DNA of 64,000 nt from contig CAWFOC010000012.1 in assembly GCA_963817395.1 (NCBI GenBank), forward strand, positions 186,001-250,000, given 5' to 3'. Every line of letters starts with the position of its first letter. The stretch's first letter is position 1. Positions 55,581-64,000 of the stretch are shown here, piece after piece. The translations under genes were made by a program, and so were the position numbers. Below the pieces are notes generated by a model, which saw nothing but the letters and a program-made list of their open reading frames with translations, was not told where the DNA came from and ran no database searches. This DNA comes from CAWGYQ01 sp963817395 (GTDB lineage Bacteria > Acidobacteriota > Vicinamibacteria > Vicinamibacterales > CAVPJW01).

Positions 55581-57134
55581 GTGCAGATTCTCACGTCGAA
55601 CATCTCGAGGGTGCTGGCGCTCGCGGTCCTGGCCATCGCGGTCTGGCCCATGCTCCGGCTCCTGACCATCAGCGGATTCCGGCAGAAGCTGCGCGCGTTC
55701 CCGCTGGCCGCCTATGGCCTCGCCGCATCACTGGTGGCTTACGGCGGCGTGGCCGTCGCGCTCGCGATTCATTCGCCGCGGGTGCTGACCTGGGTGGCGG
55801 CGATGGTCGCCGTGGGAATCGCCTACGAGCGCTGGCGCGCCCGGCCCTCGTACGGGCACGCGCGGGGCCTGCCTCCGGGCAGCATCGGGATCGCGACGCC
55901 CGATCCGTGGCGGCGGCGAGACTTCTACGCGCAGGAGGCGGCGCGATGGGGTCCGGTCTTCAAGACCTGCTATCTCATGCAGCCTGTGGTGTGCGTTGTC
56001 GGGCTGCGGCTGGGGAGCGAAGTGCTGCGGCGCCACGACGATGCGCTTTTTGCGCCACCGATGCCCTACAACCGGTTCGTCCCCCAAGGGTTTCTTCGTT
56101 ACATGAATCCGGAGGCACGCCGCGTGTACGCGCCGCTCTTTCGCGCGGCCTTCACTACCCAGGTCGTGGACGATGCACGACAGGATGTCGAAGCGATCGT
56201 TCGCCAGCGTTTGGAACGCATGGCCGCCGATTCCGCGGGAGGCACAGAGGAGGGAATGCAGCCGGCTGACGCGATCAAGTCGATGGTGTTTGCAGCGTTC
56301 GCCCGCGTGCTCTTCGGCATCGACCGCGATGCGCCCGTCCTGCCGCGACTCGAACACCTGCTCTCCGTGATCGATTACGGGCGCGCCTGGCGAACGTCGC
56401 CGGCCCGTGTGCGCCGGGCACTCGCCGAGATTGCCAGCATCCTGGACGAACAGGTCGGCCACCTTCGACGCGAGTCGGGCAGCGGGAGTGTTCGCGCGTC
56501 AATTCTGTCGAAGTTGGTCGAATCGGCTCCTGAGTCGATGGCCGATCCCGCCATCACCTACAACCTCGCTTATATCCTGATGAACGGGTCGCGCGACGTG
56601 GCGGCGCTCGTCAACTGGATCGTCAAGATGCTCTGCGATCACCAGGCCTGGTGGGTGCGCGCGCGCGCAGCCACCGTCTCGGCAGACCTCGACCAGGACC
56701 TCCCGGGGCGCATCGTGCGTGAAACGCTGCGCCTGGCGCAAAGCGAGTATCTGCTTCGCGGCGTCAAGGCCGACATCCACGTGAACGGCTACCTGGTTCC
56801 CAAGGGCTGGCAGCTGAGGATCTGCGTCCGGGAGAGCCATCGACTGGCGGACGCCTTCCGGGATCCCGAGCGCTTCGATCCGGATCGTTCACTCAGCCAG
56901 CCGTATGCGCGCCCCGAGTACTCGCCCTTTGGCGCGTCGCGGATTACGTGTCTCGGCGACCACCTGACCCTCACCCTGGGCCGCGCGTTCGTCACCGAGC
57001 TGGCTCGGGGATTCGATCTGTCGCTCGTGTCGGATGGACCGCTTGAACTCGACGTCTTCCACTGGCGACCCAGCTCACGACTCCGCGTTCGCCTGACGCC
57101 GGGCGGGCCGTCCCGTGCTGTCGCGTCGGCCTAG
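55581..57134 (+). CDS. Membrane-anchored cytochrome P450-like protein
   Basis: 517 residues from GTG at 55581 (in-frame stop at 55557, TATACA box near 55539). Two to three N-terminal hydrophobic segments (about 8-28, 41-63, 68-82) precede the P450 fold. The heme loop FGASRITCLGDHL has the Cys ligand at 457, and the K-helix E-x-x-R is ETLR at 381-384. The I-helix reads NLAYILMNGSRDVAALVNW, lacking the usual A/G-G-x-D/E-T-T oxygen-activation motif. This suggests unusual chemistry, for example peroxide use or isomerisation. The substrate is unknown; the divergent DapB-like gene is a possible partner. Confidence 0.8.
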   Translation: MQILTSNISRVLALAVLAIAVWPMLRLLTISGFRQKLRAFPLAAYGLAASLVAYGGVAVALAIHSPRVLTWVAAMVAVGIAYERWRARPSYGHARGLPPGSIGIATPDPWRRRDFYAQEAARWGPVFKTCYLMQPVVCVVGLRLGSEVLRRHDDALFAPPMPYNRFVPQGFLRYMNPEARRVYAPLFRAAFTTQVVDDARQDVEAIVRQRLERMAADSAGGTEEGMQPADAIKSMVFAAFARVLFGIDRDAPVLPRLEHLLSVIDYGRAWRTSPARVRRALAEIASILDEQVGHLRRESGSGSVRASILSKLVESAPESMADPAITYNLAYILMNGSRDVAALVNWIVKMLCDHQAWWVRARAATVSADLDQDLPGRIVRETLRLAQSEYLLRGVKADIHVNGYLVPKGWQLRICVRESHRLADAFRDPERFDPDRSLSQPYARPEYSPFGASRITCLGDHLTLTLGRAFVTELARGFDLSLVSDGPLELDVFHWRPSSRLRVRLTPGGPSRAVASA

Positions 57135-57138
57135 CCGC

Positions 57139-57699
57139 TCATTCCTTCGCGGGCGGCCCGGCGGCGAACCGTTCCTTGTTTCGTTCGTTGAACCGCGCCG
57201 ACTCGCCGCGCGGGATGCTCAGCGTCTGCCAGGTGCCTCCCGCCAGATGCCGGGCGAGAAAGACGATCTGGCCGACGTGATACGCCGCGTGCGTCATCGA
57301 CCGGTCGATGGCCTGCAGCACCGAATGCGGCTCCGAGCGGATCAGCACGGTCTGATCGAGGTGTCGGGGTGTCAACGTCTCCAGCGTCGCGATGAGCATG
57401 CGCCAACCCTCGTCCCAGACGGCCACTACGGGACCGCGCGACATGCCATCGACGACGAACTCCGAGTCGCGATCGCGATCGGGCTTCTCGCCGTCGGTGG
57501 TCAGGAAGTCGGTCCAGCGCGATCGCAGATTGCCGCCCATGTGCTTGAAGATCACGGCCAGACTGTTCGACTCGGGATCAATCGTCCGGAAGAACGACTC
57601 GTCCGGAACTTGAGCCACGGCCCGATCGGCGAGCTTCTTGAGTCCCTTGAAGCTTCTGACGACGTCCGCGAGATAGAGCTCGCCAACCTCGGTAGCCAT
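57139..57699 (-). CDS. DinB-superfamily protein (DUF1572-like)
   Basis: 186 residues from ATG at 57699, chosen because AGGAGG sits 4 bases upstream of it; an in-frame ATG at 57720 lies before this site. The four-helix DinB fold has its putative metal histidines in SLAVIFKHMGGNLRSRWTDFL and MTHAAYHVGQIVFLARHL. Members bind metal and some transfer thiols; function here is unknown. It ends 4 bases from the P450 stop codon, convergent. Confidence 0.85.
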   Translation of the reverse strand: MATEVGELYLADVVRSFKGLKKLADRAVAQVPDESFFRTIDPESNSLAVIFKHMGGNLRSRWTDFLTTDGEKPDRDRDSEFVVDGMSRGPVVAVWDEGWRMLIATLETLTPRHLDQTVLIRSEPHSVLQAIDRSMTHAAYHVGQIVFLARHLAGGTWQTLSIPRGESARFNERNKERFAAGPPAKE

Positions 57700-57791
57700 G
57701 CAGCCTCCTCGCACGATCATACTCGGGCAGAGTGAGCCCGCGGGGTCGGGGCAGGTCGGACTGGTGATACGATCCAGCCGAGGGAGGATGC

Positions 57792-59883
57792 ATGCGCCGA
57801 CTTGTGGGGCTCACCAGCCTGGGCGTGGTCCTGGCGAGCGCATCGACGCTGCCAGGCCGTGCCGCTGTCCAGGCGCAGCCGCCCGCCCCTTCCGCGCTTC
57901 AAGCACCCTCTGAAACCGATCCCACTCGAGCGACAGCTGCAACGCAACCGCTGGACGCGAGATCCCCGCGGAACGCGAACTACTCGATCGACGTTCGCCT
58001 CGACCCCGAGACCCGCACGCTGACCGGCCGCGAGGTGATCACGTGGCGGAACATCACGACACGCGCCACGTCGGAGTTGCAGTTCCATCTCTATTACAAC
58101 GCGTGGAAGAACACGAGCTCCACGTGGATGCGTGAGCGTCTGATGGCTGGCGGCCGCAGCGAGCTGTCGCGGCGGCCGGCGGAGGACTGGGCCTGGACCG
58201 AGGTGTCCGCCGTCCGGTTGCTCAGCGACAACGCGGCGCCGTTCATCGACCTCACATCGGGCAAGCGCTACAGCGCGCCCGATGACGGGAATCCGCTGGA
58301 TCAGACGGTGATGGTGGTGCCGCTGCCGCAGGCCGTCGAGCCAGGCCAGACGATTCGTGTGGAAGTGGCATGGACGACCAAGATTCCGCGCCCGTTCGCT
58401 CGAACCGGCGTGATCGGCGACTACTACTTCATCGTGCAGTGGTTTCCCAAGCTCGGCGTCCTCGAGGAAAAGGGCTGGAACTGTCATCAGTTTCACGCGT
58501 CGACCGAGTTCTATGCCGACTTCGGCGTCTATGACGTCCGGATGACGGTGCCGAACGGCTGGGTCGTCGGCGCGACCGGCACCGAGCGCCGCCGAACCGA
58601 CAACCCCGATGGCACCACGACGCACGAGTACAGCGAAGCGGACGTGCACGACTTCGCCTGGACGACGAGCCCCCACTATCTGGAACGGCGCGCGCGGTTC
58701 GAGCACCCAACGCTGCCCGCCGTCGACATGCGGCTGCTATTCCAGCGCGAGCATTTGGGACAGGAAGATCGCCACTTCGAGGCGACACGCGCCGCCTTGC
58801 GCTATTACGGCGAGTGGTTCGGCCCGTATCCCTATGGCCATGTCACCGTAATCGATCCCGCTTATCAGAGCGGCGCGGGGGGCATGGAGTACCCGACGCT
58901 CTTCACGGCAGGCACGCGGTGGCTGGCGCCGCGCGGGGTGACGCAGCCGGAAAGCGTCACCATCCACGAGGCCGGCCACCAGTTCTGGTATGGCATCGTC
59001 GCCAACAACGAGTTCGAGCACGCGTGGCTCGACGAGGGGCTCAACACGTTTTCGACCGCCCGGGTCATTCAGCAGGCGTACGAGCCGAATTTCATGACGA
59101 GGCGCTACTTTGGAGGATTCATCCCCTACGTGTTCCGGGACATTCCCGTCTCGCGCACGACGGACAACAACCGACTGAACGGCTTCAGGCCGTCGGCTGA
59201 AGCCGATGCCCAACTCACACCGACCTATCGGGTACTGGGCGGACACGGCCGGCGACATCACCTACAACAAGACGGCGCTGTGGCTCAACACGCTGGAGAA
59301 CATGCTCGGCTGGCCGACGCTTCAGCGCATCCTGTCCACCTTTTTCGTACGCTGGCAGTTCCGTCACCCGGAGCCCGAGGATTTTTTCAGCGTTGCCAAC
59401 GAGATCAGCGGCCAGGATCTGACGTGGTTCTTCGATCAGGTGTACCGGAGCTCGAACGTCTTCGACTACGCCATCGAGGAGCTCGAAAGCGAATCGTCCT
59501 CCGGCGTGGGGCTCTTCGATCGGGACGGCGAGCGCCGGTATCAGGGCGCCGGCGGCACGCCATCGTTATTTCGCACCCGCGTGGTGGTTCGGCGGCACGG
59601 GGAAGCGGTCTTCCCCGTGGACGTTCTGGTCGTGTTTCAGAACGGCGAGCGGGTGCGTGAGCGCTGGAACGGCCGGGACCGCTGGACGATGTTCACCTAC
59701 GAGCGAGCCAGCCGGGCCGCGTACGCGCAAGTCGATCCCGATCGCACGCTGCTCCTCGACATCAATTACACGAACAACAGCCGTACGCTCACGCCACGCA
59801 CCGGGCCGGCCACGAACAAGTGGATGTTGAAGTGGCTGACCTGGATGCAGGATTGTCTGATGACCTACGCGTTCTTCGTGTAG
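57792..59883 (+). CDS. M1-family metallopeptidase (frameshift near 59231)
   Basis: About 696 residues after repair. A signal peptide is likely (MRRLVGLTSLGVVLASASTLPGRAAVQA) and GGGAGG lies upstream. The N-terminal beta domain contains NYSIDVRLDPETRTLTGREVITWRN. The zinc site is TIHEAGHQFWYG with the third ligand in NNEFEHAWLDEGLN, and the exopeptidase-type GAGGMEYPTLF is present. The C-terminal part continues in another frame from YWADTAGDITYNKTALWL; dropping one G of the GGG at 59230-59232 joins it to LTPTYR. It is probably a periplasmic aminopeptidase-like enzyme. The C-terminus ends in a Tyr/Phe-rich stretch. Confidence 0.9.
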
Positions 59884-59968
59884 GGGCACGCCAGGCGTAG
59901 TTCGCGCGCCTGCTCGAGAGCGGCTGGCGGCTGCCGGCCAGCAGCCTCGATCCACCAGGAGACCACGA

Positions 59969-60994
59969 ATGTCACCGTTCGGGGCGTTTGTCGACGGAAT
60001 CCGCCGCGTGATGCAGGCGCCGGCGATCCTGCTGGGCATTGCCGTCCTGACGTTCCTGCTGGCGCTGCCGATGGGGCTGGCGCTCAGGGGCATGCTGCGC
60101 GATCACCTCGGCACCAGTCTGGCCGCCGAAACGGCGGCGTCGGGCGTGAACCAGGACTGGTGGGAAGAGTTCAAGGCGGGCTCGAGCGGCATCGGCCGAA
60201 CGTTCGACCAGAGCATCATCGGCGGCGCGGCGGTGCTCCACAACATCAGCGGCATTCTCGACAATCGTGCCCTCTCGCCGGTCGTCGCCAGCGCGGCGGC
60301 TGTTTACCTCTTCGTCTGGGCGTTCCTGGCTGGAGGCGTGCTCGACCGCTATGCGCGCGGCCGACCGACGAGGTCGCACGGGTTCTTCAGCGCCTGCGGC
60401 GTGTTCTTCTTCCGCTTTCTCCGGCTCGCGGTGTTGATGGGGCTCGTCTACTACGTGCTGTTCCGCCATGTGCACCCGTGGCTCTTCGACAGCTTCTTCG
60501 ATCGCGTCACCAGGAATCTCACCGCCGAACGCACGGCGTTCATCTGGCGCATGGGACTCTACGGTCTGTTCGCGTGGCTGCTGATGCTCGTCACGCTGGT
60601 CTTCGACTACGCGAAGGTCCGCGCCGTCGTCGAGGACCGGCGCAGCATGGTCGGAGCCCTGGTGGCCGCCGCCCGGTTCGTGAGGCGTCATCCGGGGCGC
60701 ACGATCTGCCTCTACCTCTTGAACGCGCTGTGCTTCGCGGCCGTGGCTGGAGCCTACGTACTTCTGGCGCCCGGCGCGGGGGCGACCGGCGTGTCGATGT
60801 GGATGGGATTTGCGGTCGGGCAGCTCTATCTACTGGGCCGATTGTCGGTCAAGCTCCTGTTCTACGCCTCCCAGACCGCGCTTTTCCAGAGCGCTCTTGC
60901 GCACGCGGGCTACACCGCGGCCGCGCCGCCGGTGTGGCCCGAGTCGCCCGCCGCTGAAGCGATTGGAAACGCCCGGTCAGAGCTCCGGCTCTAG
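59969..60994 (+). CDS. Integral membrane protein of unknown function
   Basis: 341 residues with about six hydrophobic helices (near 18-40, 100-122, 145-165, 190-212, 240-262, 268-290), no known motif. AGGAG lies about 7 bases before the ATG. It looks like the poorly described DUF4013-type or glycerophosphoryl-diester-associated membrane proteins only in general layout. Its stop TAG shares bases with the stop of the convergent NTT-HEAT gene (CTAG at 60991-60994). The gap after the peptidase (59884-59968) holds only the ribosome-binding site. Confidence 0.65.
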   Translation: MSPFGAFVDGIRRVMQAPAILLGIAVLTFLLALPMGLALRGMLRDHLGTSLAAETAASGVNQDWWEEFKAGSSGIGRTFDQSIIGGAAVLHNISGILDNRALSPVVASAAAVYLFVWAFLAGGVLDRYARGRPTRSHGFFSACGVFFFRFLRLAVLMGLVYYVLFRHVHPWLFDSFFDRVTRNLTAERTAFIWRMGLYGLFAWLLMLVTLVFDYAKVRAVVEDRRSMVGALVAAARFVRRHPGRTICLYLLNALCFAAVAGAYVLLAPGAGATGVSMWMGFAVGQLYLLGRLSVKLLFYASQTALFQSALAHAGYTAAAPPVWPESPAAEAIGNARSELRL

Positions 60995-63750
60995 CTTTCC
61001 GTACCCGTCAGCTGTCCTTTGGCCTGCCGGGCCGTCTCCCGCAGGAGAGGATCGGGCGCGTCCAGCCATTTATCGAGCTCACCTTCGAGCGATTTCAGGC
61101 CGAGCGTGCCAATGGCGTACGCGGCGCACGACTTGAGCCACGGGTCTTCGCTCACGAGCAGCATCGAGACGGCTTCTTCCTGCGACTCGACGCCTGCGCC
61201 AACGATGCGGTTGGCCAGGCTCACACGCTCCGCCACGCTCACCTCGGCGTCGAGCAGCGGCACCAGCAGGTTCCGAAGCTGGGGCTTGAGGACGCTCTCG
61301 AGAAATTCCAGCGAGTTGTCGTGTACCAGGGGCTTGTCCGATTGCAGTCCGAAATACGCGCTGTGGAGATCGAAGTGCGGGAACAGGATTTTGAGCAGCC
61401 GGAAGATGCGCTCGACCTCCTGGTTCATCGAGTCGCGCAGGGCCTGCACGACCGGATCCGAGCTCTCGAGATGCCCGCCCAGCATGCCGACGATCTGATA
61501 GGAGCGGTAGTGTCCCATGATCTCGGCGGCGAGCACGGTCTCGACCATCTTGACGTCGATCGGCTGGTTCGGGTTCTGCTGGACCAGTTTGTTGAGCGCC
61601 GAGATGGTGCGGAAGCGAAGCGCCGTGTCGGCCTCGAGCATGCCCTCGACGAGCACCGTCTCGGCCGCCGGCGTTCCAATCTGCAGCAGGACGCCCGGCA
61701 GCTCGCGCCGGATCTCGATCGGGACCGACGGATCCGCCAGCTGATCACGCAGCGTGCCGACGACGCGGTCGCCGAACGCGGCGAGAGCGGCGGTGGCCTC
61801 GTCGACGAACTGCGGCTCGGCGAGTCGCGAAAGCAGTCGCGGAATGAACTCGCGCTTCTTCATCCGCCCAATCGCCCGTAACGCATATCCCGCGACCTCC
61901 GGATCCTTGTCGTCGGCGAGCTGCTGCAATTGTTCGCCGAAGCCTTCCGGGAGCATCGAAAGCAGCCGCGCGGCCTCGAGCCGTGCGCGGCGGCCCTCCA
62001 TGCCGTCCTCCGACACCATCGACTGGAGCATGAACTGGGCCGCCTCCAGGTTCTGGGCGCGGCCGGGGCGCGCGAGAAAGGCCACCATCGCCGAGCGGAT
62101 TGAGAAGTCCGGGAAATCTCCGAGCGCCTCGATGCGCTCGAGCGGATCGATGTGCGCGTGGTGTGTGAGATAGAGCAGCGCTTCGGTCCGCACGTCGAGT
62201 GAGGGGTCGTACAGCAGACGCTCGATCGTCGCCAGGACCGTCTTGTCGCCCGCCGCGGCGAGCCGTGCAATGGCTCGCTGTCGAACTTCGGGCTCGGGGT
62301 GCTTCAACAGTCCGCGGACAGCCGGGTGCGTGGCCTGCCGATGACCCATGTCGAAGAGGCCGAGCGCGTACAGAATCTCGTCCTTGTCGCCCGACTGGAG
62401 GCTCGCGGCCAGCACGTTCGTGGTCGAGCGATCGAGCACCGGCGCCATCGCGCGCTCCGCATCGAGCCGATGCTGATGAATGCTTTCGCCGAGCGTGGCG
62501 ACGTACTGGCGCCGGGCGATGTACGCGGCAGCAATCCAGCCGCCGAGCACGACCAGGGCGACGATGCTCATCTCGCGCGCGGAGAGGCCCAGGCGATTGG
62601 CGAAGATCAGCACCAGGAGCGCGCCGAGCCCATCGCCGGCCCGCCAGATCACGGTGTCGATGAACGACTTCACCTGCATCTTCTGCGTCGCCGCCACCGG
62701 CAGATACAGCAGTTCGACCGTGGTCTTGTCGATGGAGTAGCGGAGCACCTGGTCGCTGCCGCGAAGAAAGACGGCCGCGGCAAGCGACGCAAACAGCAAC
62801 ACGCCAATCGAGCCCAGGCTGAGCGACACCGGCACGATGAAGAGCGCGAACCCGAGGCCAAAGCGCTTCAGGAAGCGCGAGGTCAGCAGCAGCTGGGCCA
62901 GCAGGCTGGCCAGGCCGGCGTAGAAGTTGAACTGGCCGAAGAATGCCGTCAGCAAATCCGTCTCGTGAATCGCCTGCTTCGCAATCGCCTTGAACTGCCA
63001 GCCCGTCACGCTCGTCGCGAACGACGAGAGACAAATCACGGCGGCGATGGCCGAGAGATACGGCGAGGATCGGATGACACGCAGGCTCTCGCGCAGCCCG
63101 CGCCGCATCGCATCGTCCATCCGCCCCGCGTCCGGATCGGCGACGCCCATCGACCGTGCTTCGGCAGAGATCCGGTTCACGAGAAACGCGCAGATGGCAA
63201 GGGCCATGGCCATCGCGAGCAGCGTGCTCTCGGTGCCGAAGCGCGTGGCGGCGACCTTCGTGAGGAACCCGCCGACGATCCATCCGCCGATGGCGCCGCC
63301 GCCGATGAGCCCGAACAGCCGCTTGGCTTCGCGCGGGGCGAGGACCGAGCTGGCGAGCGTCCAGACCTGCGTCGGCGCCAGGACGCCGAACACGCCCATC
63401 CAGACGTAGATCGTGGGCAGGAGCCACGGCGGATCCAGATAGTGATTGAGAACCCAGAAGAGCAGACAGTTGCTCGAAAAGATCAACAGGCTGCCGACGA
63501 GCAGGGCGCGGAGGCTCACCAGACGTCCGAGCTTGATGTACGGCGAGACGATGAGCGCGACAATGACGGCGACGGTGAAGTCGGCGTAGGGCAGCTGCAC
63601 GGCTTGAAAGCGATCCAGGAACATGGCGTCCCGGGCCGCCTTGCCGACCACGTAGCTGCTGATGACGAGGAACAGGTAGGTGAAGAGCAGAATGCCGCGG
63701 CGGAACTCGCCCGCCCGGAGATTCAGCACCCGCTCGAGGGCGCGCACCAT
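60991..63750 (-). CDS. ATP/ADP-translocase-like membrane protein fused to HEAT repeats
   Basis: 919 residues. Residues about 20-430 form 11 to 12 helices resembling the NTT (TLC) nucleotide transporters of Chlamydiae and Rickettsiales and related major-facilitator proteins, with YLFLVISSYVVGKAARDAMFL, APREAKRLFGLIGGGAIGGWIVGGFLTK and KTTVELLYLPV. Residues about 450-910 are roughly ten HEAT-like helical repeats, such as PAVRGLLKHPEPEVRQRAIARLAAAGD and LYDPSLDVRTEALLYL. Transport and the sensing partner are unproven. Start ATG at 63750. No cyclic-nucleotide domain, found in some relatives, is visible. Confidence 0.82.
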   Translation of the reverse strand: MVRALERVLNLRAGEFRRGILLFTYLFLVISSYVVGKAARDAMFLDRFQAVQLPYADFTVAVIVALIVSPYIKLGRLVSLRALLVGSLLIFSSNCLLFWVLNHYLDPPWLLPTIYVWMGVFGVLAPTQVWTLASSVLAPREAKRLFGLIGGGAIGGWIVGGFLTKVAATRFGTESTLLAMAMALAICAFLVNRISAEARSMGVADPDAGRMDDAMRRGLRESLRVIRSSPYLSAIAAVICLSSFATSVTGWQFKAIAKQAIHETDLLTAFFGQFNFYAGLASLLAQLLLTSRFLKRFGLGFALFIVPVSLSLGSIGVLLFASLAAAVFLRGSDQVLRYSIDKTTVELLYLPVAATQKMQVKSFIDTVIWRAGDGLGALLVLIFANRLGLSAREMSIVALVVLGGWIAAAYIARRQYVATLGESIHQHRLDAERAMAPVLDRSTTNVLAASLQSGDKDEILYALGLFDMGHRQATHPAVRGLLKHPEPEVRQRAIARLAAAGDKTVLATIERLLYDPSLDVRTEALLYLTHHAHIDPLERIEALGDFPDFSIRSAMVAFLARPGRAQNLEAAQFMLQSMVSEDGMEGRRARLEAARLLSMLPEGFGEQLQQLADDKDPEVAGYALRAIGRMKKREFIPRLLSRLAEPQFVDEATAALAAFGDRVVGTLRDQLADPSVPIEIRRELPGVLLQIGTPAAETVLVEGMLEADTALRFRTISALNKLVQQNPNQPIDVKMVETVLAAEIMGHYRSYQIVGMLGGHLESSDPVVQALRDSMNQEVERIFRLLKILFPHFDLHSAYFGLQSDKPLVHDNSLEFLESVLKPQLRNLLVPLLDAEVSVAERVSLANRIVGAGVESQEEAVSMLLVSEDPWLKSCAAYAIGTLGLKSLEGELDKWLDAPDPLLRETARQAKGQLTGTES

Positions 63751-63762
63751 TGAGGTGGGGAG

Positions 63763-63768
63763 ATTCTA
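63763..63768 (-). promoter_or_regulatory. -10 box upstream of the NTT-HEAT gene
   Basis: On the minus strand TAGAAT ends 12 bases before the ATG at 63750, implying a leader of only about 5 bases. No Shine-Dalgarno is visible in between. Confidence 0.4.
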
Positions 63769-63788
63769 TCCTACCCGGCGACCCGAAC

Positions 63789-63817
63789 TTGCCGGGGGAC
63801 GGGCCGTGACATAGAAT
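63789..63817 (+). promoter_or_regulatory. Sigma70-type promoter reading toward the right edge
   Basis: TTGCCG (63789-63794), a 17-base spacer and TAGAAT (63812-63817) make a good sigma70 match. The start site would be near 63824. It fires away from the NTT-HEAT gene into a gene beyond the window. Confidence 0.6.
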
Positions 63818-63823
63818 CGCGCG

Positions 63824-64000
63824 AGTCCGCAACGCGTTCGGTCAGCCAGCACGCCGTCCGCGGGCACACTTTGCAGGGGTCATGACGACCCCTTAGAGGT
63901 TGCCGCGCCCGCTCCAGCCTGCCTGGTCGCGGGCTTCACTGTGACGCCAGCGGTCCCCGGGCCCATCACCATTTCTCACCTACGGAGCCGCGCTCTATGA
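63824..64000 (+). other. Structured 5' leader of a gene cut by the right edge
   Basis: No open frame of size lies here. Two stable hairpins are visible: GGGGTC/GACCCC around ATGAC (63876-63892), and GCCCGC-CCAG/CTGG-GCGGGC (63907-63934). An ATG at 63997 is preceded by CGGAG about 9 bases away and may begin the next gene. I could not match the leader to a known riboswitch class. Confidence 0.4.

Overview
This is a GC-rich chromosomal stretch of a Gram-negative bacterium. It holds LPS heptose genes, an O-antigen ligase-like protein, a LolB-like lipoprotein, complex I, the MEP isoprenoid pathway and selenocysteine synthase. The mix of housekeeping genes, a large transmembrane Ser/Thr kinase, a DinB-family protein and an M1-type metallopeptidase with no LPXTG or spore genes fits Acidobacteriota, possibly Vicinamibacteria. 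That assignment is inference from gene content; no marker was compared.

Layout. 1-850 (minus): tRNA array Thr(UGU)-Tyr-Gly-Thr(GGU), the classic order upstream of tuf, cut by the left edge. 891-18184 (minus): a nearly continuous housekeeping block with rlmB, gltX, ispDF, a B3/B4-domain gene, plsC, a PIN-TRAM protein, radA, alr, dnaB, rplI, rpsR, rpsF, pth, rplY, prs, tRNA-Gln, ispE, a LolB-like lipoprotein and a TPR protein. 18326-21877: Trm112-like protein, heptosyltransferase, O-antigen ligase-like protein and heptose-7-phosphate kinase. 21890-26116: purH, cspA with a promoter and an attenuator-like terminator in its leader, an orphan gene, and selA. 26167-38302 (minus): complex I genes nuoA-B-C-(gmhA)-D-E-F-H-J-K-L-M-N, with nuoG and nuoI absent and the phosphoheptose isomerase gmhA inserted between nuoC and nuoD. 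38482-50037 (plus): GT4 glycosyltransferase, PDZ-transmembrane-GAF-kinase protein, FMN alpha-hydroxy-acid oxidase, Nramp-like transporter and Lhr-type helicase. 50041-63750: YdeP-like molybdopterin oxidoreductase with FdhD, a phospholipase-D-like enzyme with an altered first HKD motif, a DapB-like oxidoreductase, a membrane-anchored P450 with an atypical I-helix, a DinB-family protein, an M1 metallopeptidase, a membrane protein and an ATP/ADP-translocase-like protein fused to HEAT repeats. 63751-64000 carries promoters and a structured leader running off the right edge.

How the parts connect. gmhA, the HldE-type kinase, the GT9 heptosyltransferase and the ligase give much of an inner-core heptose and O-antigen attachment route, split over two loci. 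IspDF and IspE are three consecutive MEP-pathway activities. The S6-S18-L9-DnaB-Alr-RadA order links translation, replication and wall synthesis. FdhD would activate the adjacent molybdoenzyme.

Quality warning: ten genes, several normally essential (gltX, alr, purH, nuoM), are each broken by one single-base frameshift, nine of them an apparent extra base. This looks more like consensus indel error than gene decay. I annotate them as full-length genes and give the approximate break point for each. No CRISPR array, insertion sequence, prophage or rRNA was seen.
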